Below the pieces are notes generated by a model that saw only the letters and a list, made by a program, of their open reading frames with translations, ran no database searches and was not told where the DNA came from. 64,000 nt of DNA, taken from positions 2,232,001-2,296,000 of the forward strand of contig NW_026944387.1 of assembly GCF_033439725.1 (NCBI RefSeq), in the 5' to 3' direction. Both the position numbers and the translations under genes were made by a program. Positions 42,191 through 54,098 of the stretch are shown in pieces; the first letter of the stretch is position 1; each line of letters begins with the position of its first letter. This DNA is from Neurospora tetraspora (taxonomy: Eukaryota > Ascomycota > Sordariomycetes > Sordariales > Sordariaceae).

Positions 42191-44714
42191 GTAACTAACC
42201 GGGCGCCTGGGCGAATCTGGTAAGCTGCGGATGGATGGGGGGATGAGGGTGAGATGTCTGGGGTGATTTTCGCATTGGAGATTTGACGGGTGGAAGGAAG
42301 CAGGAGGGCCGGCTATGTGTTGACGATGAGAGGTTTGGTGTGTTGGGATGTATGCGGAATATGAGTACACGGTTCATGTGGAAAGAGTGAGGCAGCTTCG
42401 AGTTGATTCGCTCGTATTTGTTTGGGGGAAAGATGGTCGACGGACGTCGGATGTCTTGTCGGGCAGTGCCGTATCTGGACTCGAGATAGTTGATACGTAT
42501 CCGGCTCATGATTTTTTACATTGTCATCAGAAGCTTTGCTATGAATGTAGTTGAAGGAGTTAGGAGTGACTATTGCTCATGGCACCCCGGTGGTTTTCCG
42601 GATCCCGGATCCGAAAGACCCATAAATCCCGGAAGTGGGTCCACAGGAGCGGCCCGGGTGGGTCTGTTCGATCTCTTCCATCATGGAGGTTCACTCTTCG
42701 ATTTCCGGCAAGAAACATGTTCATGATCTTGTGAAGAAACACAGTTACGCCAGGTGCTTTGTCAACCATACCCAAACCTCAGCCCTGATGTCTGCGGGGT
42801 GTTTTTGGACATTCACTTGTCTGACTGACCATACAAACATCGAATTTCCAGTCATCAACGTTGTAAACGAGCGGTTATATTGAACGATCAGGCTCATTGA
42901 CTTGTTCCACTTGCTCATGTTTATCGTCGGTGTCAAGACGGTTCAACAGTCACCTCGACCAGCAACCTTGAAATTGTGAAACCCGTCATTGCTGGGTGCG
43001 GCAACATTTAAGTTGAGTATGGAGCCCTTTTTGCTCTTGCAATGGGACCTCGAAAGATCACTCTCAATAAGTAACCCAAATAGCCCGACGAGGTCATGTA
43101 GAGAAATTGACAATACCTGAATAAAAGGAAAGGAAGTCTTGAGACGGCTTGAGGCCCAACACGACGGGACCTGAAGACTGAATCAGGGAATTTTGAGGGC
43201 TTACATATCTCTTCGCACAACGAACTTGGACGTATTCCTGCCTCTACCCTTCCATCCTCTATGGACTTCTTCGTCAAGCAAGTATGGCATCTCTTTTTTC
43301 TATCTTGCAGAGCTTGCGGTCAAACCAAAAGGGCTCGCCCATACATTCTTGACCAAGAGTGACTGACCTGCACCTCAACCAATCACCAAGTAGGGCCTCG
43401 CCACGCTGGTTAAGCTTTGCGCGATGTAACACCCCAGTTTCCCTTGATAAACGCCAAGTCACTTAGCCACCACATCAACGGCCCGAGTCTTGGCGTTTCG
43501 CACAGCAAGCCCTTTTGGGAAGTGGTGGTTGAAGCAGGGCCATGTTATCGGTCGTCAGGGCGGAAAGAACGTGTTCCGGTAACCTGGTCCCCGTTTTTCT
43601 GTAAAGTTCAGGATAAGCTCTATCGTGGACCTGTGAGTGAAGATTGTCCAAGATGACCCGAGAAATTAGTGAGGCCCATGGGATAGAGATAGTTTCGTAT
43701 CTGTCTGGTCTGAAATAGGTCAGCTCTCTGAGGTGTTCAGCAAGGCGTCGGATGAGTCTTTGCGGGGAAACACCAAAAGGGGACACTGTACCTATCAGAA
43801 AATCCCATTGTTTGTTTTTCACGGCGGTGATAAGAAAAGGAAAAGATGTTCAAAGATGTGTGACACAGCCTGGTACGTACTGTTTCCTTCCTTGGACGGG
43901 CTGCGAAACGCCAAGCCAATAGTCACGATACCTGTCGACAGCCACACCATGGAAGCTGGCCATCGAATGGATGAGTTAGCCGAGCTAGAGCAAGGGACCA
44001 GAAACCTTATCCTTTCCCATGAGCTTTGTGACTCGAAAAGTCAAGGGACTGCGAATGGGAATTCACGAGTCTCGCTGAATGAAGGTTCAGCTGATGACTT
44101 TGAGTTCTCGCCTGGACTCGTCGTTGATTGAACGATGGCAATACGAAGAAAACAGCCACCTTATAAGGGCTAGACCATCGTTGAAGAGGTCTGTACCTTT
44201 TATGGGCTTGCGAGCTCCGAGACCCAACGTCCTGTCCCGATATCAGGGTATCACCACCAACAACCACCGGCATGAATGGCAGGATGTTTCCTTGCCTGGG
44301 TTGCGGCTGAAGCAATAGTGTATCAAGCCCTGACCTCCCATTGGGTCCAAATGACCAGGAAGCATGCGAACGGCTTGCCGTGTTTCTTTTCTTGGCTACA
44401 GAGTTCACAGATTCCGCCTCGTCCCATGCAAGAGAACCGACCAAAGCCAAGTTGGCTGAAGGAGAACGGCGGGACGACTCACTGCGGGCCTGATACCCCT
44501 CGAACTCGGTGCCACTTTTGGGTCGAATTCGATGCAGTGTGTCTGGCAGACCCTTGCCATGTCGACTTTCTTTTAAGTCAGGCCATCCGCGTGTGAGAAG
44601 GTCAGGCTCAGGTGGTCTCTTCTGAACCACGGCTCCTTTATTTCTTTTCGAGTCTCATTCCAAGGAACTCGACAACATACTGGTTCTGCTAGCATTGCAG
44701 AGCCTCGATTCAAA
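42191..44714. other. 2.5-kb intergenic region, no supported gene
   Basis: Many short frames on both strands. The longest (44007-44630, -) is Ser/Arg-rich and runs into the promoter of the MARVEL-like gene. An unusually dense set of CCGG/GGATCC words (GGATCCCGGATCCG, about 42600) is seen but unexplained. Confidence 0.45.
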
Positions 44715-45908
44715 ATGGCCTCATACGAGCCGAAACAACCGGCTGTTGCAACATCCACAGAATGGAAGCAGTCCTGGTCAGCACCCAAGGCCGCCCCGGG
44801 GAATGAGGAGCCATGGACTACCGAAACACCGATTTGGCATGTCGTTGTGAGAGGTTTCCAGATCTTCTTTGGCCTCATAATTGCCGGATTGGCCGGTGTT
44901 CTCATTCATGGTTATCTGATGGACGCTGTGGCGTTTGGTCTCGTTTGTGTAAGTCATATCTCCCTGGAGGGCCTTGATATCATCGACTGACATATTGCGA
45001 AGTCGCTATTTACCTGGATCATCTGCATCTGGTCCCTGGTCAGCGAAAAGATCCTGAGTGCTCGAAAAGCGTACAATATCTGGGCGACCTTGTCTTTGGA
45101 TTTCTTCATGATCATCCTTTGGCTGGCCTCCATGGGTGCGAATGCGGCGAACCGGGCGGCCTTCACAGTTGATGTTAATGTCGAGGCATGTTATGACGAT
45201 GGAAGCAGCATCAGCGCCAATCACTGCATCGTGAGCAAGCGTGAGCTTGTGAAGCGATTTGCCGTCGCTAGCAAGGGCGGCCTCGCCATGATGTCTGGTA
45301 TTGCAGGTCTGAGTGCCCTTCAAATGTGAGTCTCAGGCAATGGATTTCCTGATGGATGATTGTTGCTGACTTGAGTTGGGACCAGGCTCCTCTTCGTCGC
45401 AACCTTTGCCTATAACGCGCACAAGTTCCGTCTGTACTATCAGGCCACTAAGGGACCCAAGACTACTCACAATGGGGCCTTGGAGATGAACGCACAGCAC
45501 ACGCCGATGCTCAGCGTCCAACAAGGAGGACCTGCACCTCCATCATACCCGCAGTACACCGATCAGCAGGCATACCAGCCGCAGGTCCCCGTACAACAGC
45601 CGGTAGAGCAGTATCAACCAACGCCTACAACGTCTCCGGCACCGGCACCGGCCCAGATGCCGACCCCATCCCCACAGCCATACCCATATGGACATGCCGA
45701 ACAGCAATATCCGGGACAGCAGGCTCCCGCTCAGTATGCTCCGGCTCACCACCCTCCTCAGCAATATGCCGAGGCCCCAGGTCACACCCCGTCCCAAGGT
45801 CATACCCCAGCCCAGTACCCTCAAACCACCCAGTCTTACAACTCCAATATGCATGAGATGCCCAGTCACTCGCAAGGATATCCACAGCCTACATCATTCT
45901 CACAGTGA
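44715..45908 (+). CDS. MARVEL-like four-helix membrane protein with Pro/Gln-rich tail
   Basis: Three exons, 44715-44948, 45003-45325 and 45386-45908, joining as FGLVC-SLFTWII and SALQ-M-LLFVATF, for 359 residues. Four hydrophobic segments are visible: FQIFFGLIIAGLAGVLIHGY, SLFTWIICIWSLVS, LDFFMIILWLASMGAN and an extended GGLAMMSGIAGLSAL-LLFVATFAY. The loop before the fourth segment has two Cys (EACYDD, NHCIVSKR). The last 180 residues are cytosolic Pro/Gln/Tyr-rich low complexity (QYPGQQAPAQYAPAHHPPQQ). The layout fits fungal MARVEL-domain proteins of the plasma membrane. The function of this member is unknown. Intron 1 has a 54-nt length with GTAAGT and a CTGAC branch. Confidence 0.8.
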
Positions 45909-47709
45909 GACATGGTGACTGTGCGATGGTCGACTCGTGCTGAGGAATTTTCGTTAGGTATGGAGTCATAAGGCGTGTTGTTTTGGTTCATGTTTATTTT
46001 AGATATCCGGCAATGATGTGTAATGGGTCCAGGTTTTGATGCGTGCGAAAATGTCTTGTATCTTTGGCCGGTGCATAGCTGGAGATGGGTGACACGGGGA
46101 AGAATCCATCTTTAGCCATGAAACCATTTTGGGGTCAAGGATGGAGAAGTTGGGCATGTTGTGTAGCACCAGTTGGGGAGCCTGTTTCCACCATGATCCA
46201 GGGGATAATGATACCACTTTTCAATCTTGGATGATGACAGCTGCAGGGTGTGTTGACTAGCAGAAGCTGAGATGCGTGTAACGGTGCACAACCTCAAGTG
46301 TCGTCCTTCAGGTGTGTTCACAGACAGAAACTCTGGACCCATACGAGCTTGCTCCGTGTAGTTGATGAAGCTCATGCCTTTTCTTTTGAGTGGTTGGACT
46401 GAAGTTGCTTTTCCGAGATGATCAGGGGAAAGTGAAAATGTGCTTAGTAGAGCGAACATCTGATGCGCTACAGAAGGTTACTCGGAACCTCGATGTGCCG
46501 GCGCCGAATTCGGACCCAACCACCGACAAGGCAATTGCTGAAAACTGCCTCGGTCCCTTGCTTCCATACCATACCTCTAGTTGAGCAAAAGGCAGGTACG
46601 GCCGCACCAAGTAGGTAGCAAGATTGTGTGTCATAATTTGCCCTTGCTGCTCTGAAAGCTTGGAAGGTACTACTACCAACTTAAGATTCTCAAGGTGGGG
46701 CCACAGATGTCGTGCTTCACGAGGGAGCTGCCCGAAGGGTAGCTACGACTGTCATCTGGATGGGGAAGCGACACTCCAGTCACCATGGCGGCCAGTTTGG
46801 GCTGGTTTCGTTCATGTGTCTTTTTCAAATGATGTCAAGCAGTGACGATTGAGGAAGACAGGTCTGTTCAACCAGTCGCGACCAAGTGACACTTTAGACA
46901 TATGCAACGCACGCGGTTGGGACCGAACGGTGGGTGCACGGTGGTCACAACACCAAGTCCAACGGGTTTGGACTTGTTCGAGGAAGGTATCACAGTACCT
47001 GTTATCTTCAGAGTCAACAAACAATCTTGAGTGTCGAGTGTCCACATCAGTATGGGCGTCAGAACAGCATGGCCCTTTCCATATCTCCGTCTCCCAGATG
47101 GAAACCACAAGCGTGGTACTTTGGAGGTGCCATTCTTGCATGTGCCATTTCACTGACACCTCTCCTTCCTGCCCCCAGGAGAACCACAAAGGTGCCTCCT
47201 CGAACCATGCCAGAGAGATGGCCAAGGCGGGAAGGACCTATTGAATTGACCCAGGAAAGAATGGAGGTCTGACGGGTGATACCTGGCAGACTGGCTTCAG
47301 TTCCCGGGTACCCGAATGACGGACATCCGTGGTTGCCCAGTCCAACCACAAGATCAACAACATCCGAATCCAAGGATACACGGCAATGAACAAGTCAAAG
47401 CCCGTCACGTCGACTCGGCTCCAAGTTTTCCACTTAAACCCGGCCTTCCGTCCCCTCGGTCCCCCCCAGATCTTCTTCTCCGTCTCGTACAAGATCAGCT
47501 TCAGGAACTTCTTACCTTTTGCTTACGATATTCTCATCTCCAACATCACTTTTGCCAGACACTTCCATCGCATTCTCCCCCATCCAGGACTGCTGCCATC
47601 GTCACGGCATCTCCTTAGCCGCTTCCATTCTCGCCTTCTGTTTTCTGGATACCCCCCACCATCATCCAGTGAAGAGAACCCCCAGCACGTGCCAGCCCAT
47701 CACGCCAAG
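45909..47709. other. 1.8-kb intergenic region upstream of the Pir-like gene
   Basis: No supported gene. The 400 bp before 47710 are pyrimidine-rich and leader-like. The frame there is open but has no family-like sequence before the signal peptide. Confidence 0.45.
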
Positions 47710-48846
47710 ATGAAGCCATATCAGGCCCTCTCTCTTCTTGCCTGCGTGGCCCCGGCCGCTGCCCAGGGTGTCACGGCCAAGATCGCCCCCGAAGCCAAGG
47801 CCCCCGCGGGATTGCCCCGAGTTTTGATGGCAAGTTTGAGATATCAATCTTGGAGCTCGGCAACCCGACCAAGAGAAGCGAGGTAAGCGTTGAGTGTCCA
47901 GACCCCGGTGATCAAGATTGATCGGCTGACAAGACGCTGGTACAGCAGCAGGCCCGCCAGTGCCATGGCGAAGGCACTCTCGTTTCCCAGCTTGTGGATG
48001 GTGTGTTGACTGACGCCCACGGAGGGACCGGATACATTGCCTCGAATTTCCAGTTCCAGTTTGACGGCCCTCCTCAGGCCGGTGCCATCTACACGGCTGG
48101 CTTCTCGGTGTGCAACAATAGCTCTTTGGCGTTCGGCGGGTCCACTGTCTTCTACCAGTGCCGCTCTGGTGACTTCCAAAACCTTTATGACCGCTGGTGG
48201 GCTGAGCAGTGCAGTCCCGCAGAGATCTTGGTGATCCCTTGCGGTGACAGCCACCAGGACGCTGCAATCAACGGGGTCGTCGTCGGGACCACAGTCCTAC
48301 CCACGACAGTGATTATCCCACAGAGTGATGGAGAGGGGAAGGCTGTTGTTACCACGGCAGCTGTTCCGCTGTGCTCGGTTGGCCAGATCGGAGATGGTAT
48401 GTCGTTCCCTCTCCCTCCCCACCCATTATTTGTTAGACGTTGGGACTGACACTGCCAATGTAGGGCAAATCCAAGGACACCCGACCCTCTGTTCCGAATT
48501 TGAGTTCCCCACGCCACAAACGGACCTGGTACCTGTATCTGAATACGCCGATGGTCAGATCCAGGTGACACCTCCTGCCCCGGGTACACCTGGGAAGCCC
48601 TCCAAGTCGCAACCCACGCCCTCTAACTCGGTTCCCAACATCTTCCTGACGACTACTCCTGCTTCCGGATCCCCGCCGGCTCAGACGACCGTGGTTCCTC
48701 CCGGGGGCGTTGTCGTTGTCAGCTTTTCCAAGCCGCCCAAGCCCAGCGTCGTGGTCACCAACGATGCCGGCCGCCGCTGGCTGTCTAGCATCAACGGATA
48801 CATGGGTATTGTGATGGGCGTTGTCGGTGGCATCCGGTTCATCTGA
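47710..48846 (+). pseudogene. Pir-like cell-wall protein gene with a one-base frameshift
   Basis: Three exons can be read: 47710-47882, 47946-48396 and 48464-48846. The first encodes a signal peptide (MKPYQALSLLACVAPAAAQG) and VTAKIAPEAKAPAG. At about 47811 the family sequence moves to another frame (APSFDGKFEISIL), and that frame splices correctly into exon 2. The summed exon length is 1007 nt, one short of a multiple of three, so a single-base loss is the simplest reading. In the first frame translation stops at 47886. The rest is a typical Pir-like wall protein: GTLVSQLVDGVLTD, GYIASNFQFQFDGPPQAGAI, VFYQCRSGDFQNLYD, a Pir core QIGDGQIQ spanning exons 2 and 3, a Thr/Pro-rich stalk, and a hydrophobic C-terminus suited to a GPI anchor. 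A sequencing error is the main alternative. Confidence 0.72.
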
Positions 48847-49996
48847 GCATAGGTCCCGGCAGAGTGAGCTATTGGGTTAGGGGTTGATAGTTAGTGTTGA
48901 TGTGGAGGGTGTGTGTTGATTTCGGCCAACAAGGTTATTGATTTGCATTGATTTGGGCAACGGTACTATTGTGCTTTCACGAATGGCTCCCAAAGACCAT
49001 GCATCTGCGACAGCAGTGGGTGCACACCAACGGACTGTTCGGGGGAGTTTTTGGAGTCTCGGGGTATAGAGCGATAAAATGAGGAAGTGTATGGATGATA
49101 GGGAGACGCGTGACACCAGTGGTTGCGACGTCGTGGTTAGTAATGACGGTGACGGATGAAATAAGCGAGCACATTTAACAGGTTTTGGGCCCAACATTGT
49201 CGTTTCTCGATCTCGTGATGCCGAGTGAAGTTGGTGATACGTAGAGTCCAGTACTGGTTTGTTTGTTAGCTCGAGACCTCGGGTCAACTTCCCTAGGCGT
49301 TTTCATTGTCCCATTGATTCGTTTCGTTCTATAACCAAAGCGTAATCTTACCTTGAATATGCTATTTCAGAAACTCAATATGTCACATTGAATCTTGTTA
49401 ATCCCTTTCCGATCCGTACCTAGCCATTCATTTTATCTTTGTGAGGTTTGGGACAATTCGGGATAGATCTCGTCCAGTATATTAGGAGTACCAAGCTAAC
49501 AAATAAACCAGCATTAGATTGTACTTGACTTCAGGTGAGAGTTTCCCGATTCAGGTTGACATGCTGTAAGTCTAGGCCTTGAAGCCCTGAGCCAATTGGG
49601 TCACAGCGTTCAAGCCCAGGTCCAAGCTGCCTGCCAGCTGCACTGGAGTTGCAGGACCCACCCAATTTTCAGTGGACGTTAACGTCACGGCTGCTTGGCA
49701 CTGCAATGGGATCCTCGCCGTCGCGTCAACCTTCCATACAGCGCGGAACTGAAGGCAACCTTTCACTTCTTCGCACAACAAATCGCCGTCATTGAACATC
49801 ACTCAACGAGGCGCGCAATAACCTTCGAAACACGTTGTCAAATCTACGACAAGCACGCGACTCGAAACCATTCGTGGCAGCTGCCCCTTTCTTCGCACGA
49901 CGATCCATCACTTCAAGCACCCGTCCAACATTGCGCTCTAGTCTCTGGAACCGACTATCTATCAAGCCACTGCCTAGTTGCCGCAATCCTCCAACC
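48847..49996. other. Intergenic, no supported gene
   Basis: 3' flank of the Pir-like gene and promoter of the zinc-finger gene. The zinc-finger frame is open from 49835, but the family start is at 49997. Confidence 0.5.
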
Positions 49997-51037
49997 ATGG
50001 CCGAATACTGGAAATCCACGCCCAAATACTGGTGCAAACACTGCTCCGTCTTCGTCCGCGACACCCCTCTCGAGCGCAGAAACCACGAGTCGACCGCCAA
50101 GCACCAAGGCGCCATCAAGCGCTCCCTCCGCGATCTACACCGGTCCGCGGACCAACAGGAACGAGAAAAGGAACGAGCGAGGAGGGAGGTTGAGCGGTTG
50201 AATGGGGTTGTTTCTGGTTCTGGGGGCAGTGGGAGCAGCAGTGCTGGACAAAGAGGAGGACACAAATCTGGTGGTGGTGGTGGTGGAGCGAACAGTGGTC
50301 CGACGGGAGCCAATGCTTCTGAAGTTGGGTTGAGTGAAGCGGAAAGACAGAGGCAGCTGGAGCAGCTGGCTGAGTTGGGGGTGAATATCCCGACGGAGCT
50401 GAGGGGGAGTATGGCGTTGGCGGGGGAGTGGGAGGTTACTAATGTTAGGGTGGTTAATGAGGATGACAGTCACACTTCTGCAACCGCAGCCGCAGCCACG
50501 GGTCAGGGTGTGATCCCCGTGGGTGCGGAGGGGAGGGCGGTAGGTGTAAAGAGGGAGAGGGAACGGACGGAAGAGGAAAAGGAGCAGGAGGAGGCGATCA
50601 AGGGACTGTTTAAACGGCCGAGGAAGTGGGGCGTGGGGAGCAAGGTGGCGAAGGTGGAGGAGGATAAGGAGTTGGAGGAGTTGTTGAGTGGGGGGATTCC
50701 ACTCAAGAAGGAGGAGAAGATCAAGACTGAGGAGGGAGAGGAGGTCAACAAGGAAGATGATGGCGAAAAGGGCGGGGAGGAGAGCGTCAAGAAGGTGAAG
50801 GAGGAGGACGGTGGAGAGGTGGTTAAGAAAGAAGATGATGCAGATGCGGAGGAGAGTGGTGGTATTCCCAAGGGTCCGGCTATCAAGAGCGAACCTAGTG
50901 AGGGTGTGTCGGGGATTGCTGATGAGGTTGCCGCTCCACTTGCAACGGGCGAGTCTGATGCCGCGGCTGGGGCTGTGGACGCGGTTCCCGCTGTGGTGTT
51001 TAAGAAGCGGAAACCAAAGAATGTGCGGCAGAAGTAG
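49997..51037 (+). CDS. U1-type (matrin) zinc-finger protein, WBP4/splicing-factor-like
   Basis: A single exon of 346 residues. The N-terminus is a classical U1/matrin C2H2 finger: MAEYWKSTPKYWCKHC, with ligands C13, C16, H30 and H36 in RRNHESTAKHQG, followed by the basic helix AIKRSLRDLHRSADQQERE. This pattern is shared by WW-domain-binding protein 4 and related spliceosome-associated proteins. The remainder has no WW domain. It holds a Gly/Ser-rich hinge (about 75-110), a helix (LSEAERQRQLEQLAELGVNI), a Lys/Arg stretch (GLFKRPRKWGVGSKVAK) and a long Glu/Lys tail ending in KKRKPKNVRQK, a likely nuclear signal. It probably acts in pre-mRNA splicing by family analogy. The start is supported by CCAACCATGGCC. 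Confidence 0.83.
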   Translation: MAEYWKSTPKYWCKHCSVFVRDTPLERRNHESTAKHQGAIKRSLRDLHRSADQQEREKERARREVERLNGVVSGSGGSGSSSAGQRGGHKSGGGGGGANSGPTGANASEVGLSEAERQRQLEQLAELGVNIPTELRGSMALAGEWEVTNVRVVNEDDSHTSATAAAATGQGVIPVGAEGRAVGVKRERERTEEEKEQEEAIKGLFKRPRKWGVGSKVAKVEEDKELEELLSGGIPLKKEEKIKTEEGEEVNKEDDGEKGGEESVKKVKEEDGGEVVKKEDDADAEESGGIPKGPAIKSEPSEGVSGIADEVAAPLATGESDAAAGAVDAVPAVVFKKRKPKNVRQK

Positions 51038-51641
51038 TGGGCGTGTTGTTGTGCTGGGAAATGTTCTGGACCTTCCTTGTTCTATTTCTAATGATACCCT
51101 TTTACTATCCAGTGGAGATCACTTTAGTTTGTGGCCGAACTAACATTGACCTTGGAAGTATGTTTTTGGCCGAGGTGATCAACGTGCTGACCAACATCGC
51201 CGACCTACATTCAGATGGTACAAGAGGTTATAACGCCCAGTATCCCCGTCCAGCCAAACATCCCCAAACATTACACAGCACTTACCGCCCAGTCCCTCAG
51301 ACGCAAGAACATCAAACCAAGAAATGAACAGCTTCCCTTGCTGATTGTCTCGCGGCACAGATTCCAGACCCGCGTCATATCTGATGAATTTATTCTTTGT
51401 TGTTCAATGTCAATGTCTCAACAGACAACACAATGGATACCAGCGAACCAGTTACCCGCAGTACCCGGCAAGAGCGGACAAGGCTCACAAGTCACAAAGG
51501 AACTTGAAACCGGAGAAGCACACAAACTCGCCCGGACAATGCGCTTGTTCTTATCTTCTCATGAACAGCTCTGAACAGCTCTGAGCAACTCTTGAAGTTG
51601 CATGGCTACCAAAGGACATTGGCAAGCTTTATTTCAAAGGA

Positions 51642-51650
51642 TATAAAAAG
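51642..51650 (+). promoter_or_regulatory. TATA-like box upstream of the 51.8-kb gene
   Basis: TATAAAAAG lies about 170 bp before the ATG at 51814, and the following sequence is CT/CA-rich as in leaders. It supports the uncharacterised gene downstream. Confidence 0.5.
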
Positions 51651-51784
51651 CAACAAGGTTCCAAGTAGGACATCGACCTTCTAGTGAAGTCCATCAAGTC
51701 AAAACGCATTAGACTTAGTTTCCAGTCTTGCTCACTCACCTCGGTCAACTGACGCAGCTCACCTTACAACTCAAAACATCACTA

Positions 51785-51807
51785 CTACCGCTACCGCTAC
51801 CGCTACC
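51785..51807 (+). repeat. CTACCG hexamer repeat in the leader
   Basis: Three full CTACCG units and a partial fourth end seven bases before the ATG at 51814. Confidence 0.8.
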
Positions 51808-51813
51808 ACAGCC

Positions 51814-52662
51814 ATGCCATCCCCCTCGGCTGCCTCCTTTAACCCATCCGATCCATCCAACTTCTCTACCCCTCTCAGCCCACCGGTCACCAGCCCTCCC
51901 AGCCTTTCCAGCCCTTCCTCCCCAACAACCCTCCCCTCCATCACCCACTCCCTCCTCCAAACCACCTTCTCTCTCAAGCGCGACTTTCGCTTCCTCAAAC
52001 TGACCGCATCCTCGTCCTCTTTTTCCTCCTCTTCCTGCTCACTCGAAATCGCACTTGATGAATCCGAAACCCACAAACTCCTCCAAACCTCCCTCACCCG
52101 TCTCAACTCAGCTACCAAATCCTTCATCCGCGACGCCAATGTTTTGTTGGATGAGGAGGTTAATAAGTCTTTTGAACATGCTTATTTGCGCCGCTCCTCG
52201 GATTTGAAAGAAGAAGAAAGAGAAGAAGGAGAAGAAGAAGAAGAAGGGCATAATGTTCTAGACATGACTGTCGAGGAAAAGAAAACAAGAAAAGAGCTGA
52301 GGAGGTTGCTTGGGGTTGTGGAGGAGTTGAGGGGGGTGTGGAGGAGGAGGGCTGGGAGGTATTTGTTGGGATATAGAGGCTCGGGAGGAAGACATGGAGG
52401 AGGAAAGGATAGAGAGGAGGAGGGTAAAAATGATAGGGAGGTGAACGGGGAGGTGCACGGCGGGAAGGTGGAAGATTTGGTGGTGGTGGGGAGGTTCATG
52501 ATTGGGGATGATGGAGATAGAAAGGGAGAGGGTGATGGGGAGGGTGATGAGGGTAAACGGGGGAAGGAAAGGGAAGATGAGGAGATCAAGGTGGGATTAG
52601 AGAGGTTAGCTGAACGGCTGGGGATTGGGAAGAGGGAGGAGGGACGTGTTCACCGGCTTTGA
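51814..52662 (+). CDS. Uncharacterised low-complexity protein
   Basis: A single-exon frame of 282 residues with clear third-position GC bias in its first half. The N-terminus is Ser/Pro/Thr-rich (about residues 1-45). It is followed by a region that looks folded and helical (SITHSLLQTTFSLKRDFRFL, LDESETHKLLQTSLTRLNSA, DANVLLDEEVNKSFEHAYLR). Then come Glu-rich and Gly/Asp/Lys-rich low complexity and a short helix near the end (IKVGLERLAERLGIGKREEG). I recognise no family. A TATA-like box and leader upstream support it as a gene. The acidic stretches may vary in length between strains. Confidence 0.55.
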   Translation: MPSPSAASFNPSDPSNFSTPLSPPVTSPPSLSSPSSPTTLPSITHSLLQTTFSLKRDFRFLKLTASSSSFSSSSCSLEIALDESETHKLLQTSLTRLNSATKSFIRDANVLLDEEVNKSFEHAYLRRSSDLKEEEREEGEEEEEGHNVLDMTVEEKKTRKELRRLLGVVEELRGVWRRRAGRYLLGYRGSGGRHGGGKDREEEGKNDREVNGEVHGGKVEDLVVVGRFMIGDDGDRKGEGDGEGDEGKRGKEREDEEIKVGLERLAERLGIGKREEGRVHRL

Positions 52663-53458
52663 TGTGGTAGGTTGTGGATGGGAAGTTGTGTAGGGGGTGG
52701 GTGAGTAGGAAGCGGGTTTTTGGTCAGCGAGTTGGTCGTATAGAATCGTGCTGTTAGCGCTTGGGTAATCAAAGTGTGTTTTCTTGACTTCTGCTGACAT
52801 TCGTGCTCGGGACATTGTAGTATTTGCTCCCTCTTGATCACGATCCAAATCTGGTCAAGAGTATCGATCCAAAACGTCAAATTCTACATTTGACGACAAC
52901 AGTGTCGTCGACTGCAATAACACTTTCACAGTCGTTGTCATGACAGGGGTAGCTCTTGGCATTGGTCCCCTTTCCCACCTCCCCATCACCAACCATGATG
53001 CTCATCATCGGAGTTGCATCGACTGACGACCATCCGTTTCCATTTTACCAACTGAGAAATTATTGAGGCCGAAAGGTACATCCGGCTGGGTACCCATTCG
53101 TGTCTATGACGCTTTGCGCGGTCATTGAAGGGCCGTTCAACGATGGTCCCGATGCTCCGGTGATTTGCGTCCGAGTGGATGACGTTTAGAGTGGATCCCA
53201 CCCCCCTCGACTCCTCGATAGTGATATAAGTGATATCCCCGCGATGAAAGACAGCAGCAAACTGAAAGGAGATCGAACAAACAAACTCACTCAAACAAAA
53301 TCTCCAGAACAAATCTAGAACCAAACTTCTGACGAAACATTCCGAGTTTCAACTCAACCGCCGCCGACCGACAAGTCCAGACCACTTATCAAATACAAAC
53401 GCACAGACACATCACACCCCCCTCTTAAACTCTTCCATCCATCATTATCATCACCATC
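52663..53458. other. Intergenic, no supported gene
   Basis: The last 200 bp are CA/CT-rich leader for the next gene (CACCATCATG context at the start). A GTGATATAAG word near 53221 could be its TATA box. Confidence 0.45.
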
Positions 53459-54098
53459 ATGTCTTACGCCGGAAACTCCAAAGTTGGCTTCCCCAACATT
53501 TACGAGGATGGCGACCAGCGCCACATTCCCCATGCCTCCGTCGATGAACTCGCTCAGCACAGCGGAAAGAACGTAAAGGCCTACCGCCCTCGTATGTCTC
53601 TCTGTCTCTCTCAGCACTAACCAAGCAAGCAGGCGTGTGCTGTACCTTGTGCAATGCCATACTGACTCCCATGATACTATGACAGAGGACCAATTCGCCG
53701 CGATCAACGAGCATGTCATAGAGGAGACGCAAAAAAAGTTGGAAGAAAAAATCAAGATGGATCCCACACGTGCTGTGAGTTTGACCACCCACACACCACC
53801 CACTCTGTGACTCCGTCTCGTGTCTTGTTTTTCTTTTCTCCTCCCCCGCGTTTGTCCACAGGAAATCTTCAGTCCAGTTCTCAACTCTCAGAACAGGATG
53901 ACTGACTGACATCATGTCCTACTCCAACAGGCGGAATTGCACGGCTTCAAGCCCAGCAAAGGTGCTCGCATTGACAAGGAGTTGGCGGAGGAGGATGCGG
54001 CGGAGTTGAGGAAGAAGGAGCAGAAGCTCAAGCAAGGAATTGCTGGAGCGACCCATTTTAAAAATAAGAAACACCATAAACTGGAGGCTGAGGAATGA
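53459..54098 (+). CDS. Small charged uncharacterised protein
   Basis: Three exons, 53459-53591, 53686-53774 and 53931-54098, joining as YRP-Q-DQFAAINEH and DPTRA-AELHGFKP, for 129 residues. Introns begin GTATGT and GTGAGT and end GACAG and CAACAG. The N-terminus (MSYAGNSKVGFPNIYEDGDQ) is polar. The middle and end are helical and highly charged (EHVIEETQKKLEEKIKMDPT, GARIDKELAEEDAAELRKKE). The C-terminus is basic (HFKNKKHHKLEAEE). There is no signal peptide or membrane segment. I recognise no domain. The three consistent splice joins and good codon bias make it a real gene. It could be a stress- or conidiation-related small protein, but that is only a guess from size and composition. Confidence 0.75.

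Larger units (their letters stand above)
51038..51813. other. Intergenic with TATA box and leader repeat
   Basis: 3' flank of the zinc-finger gene and promoter of the next gene. No further gene seen. Confidence 0.5.

Noticed and set aside
44007-44630. 207-codon frame on - strand
   Set aside because: Ser/Arg-rich without third-position bias, and it runs into the promoter of the MARVEL-like gene.
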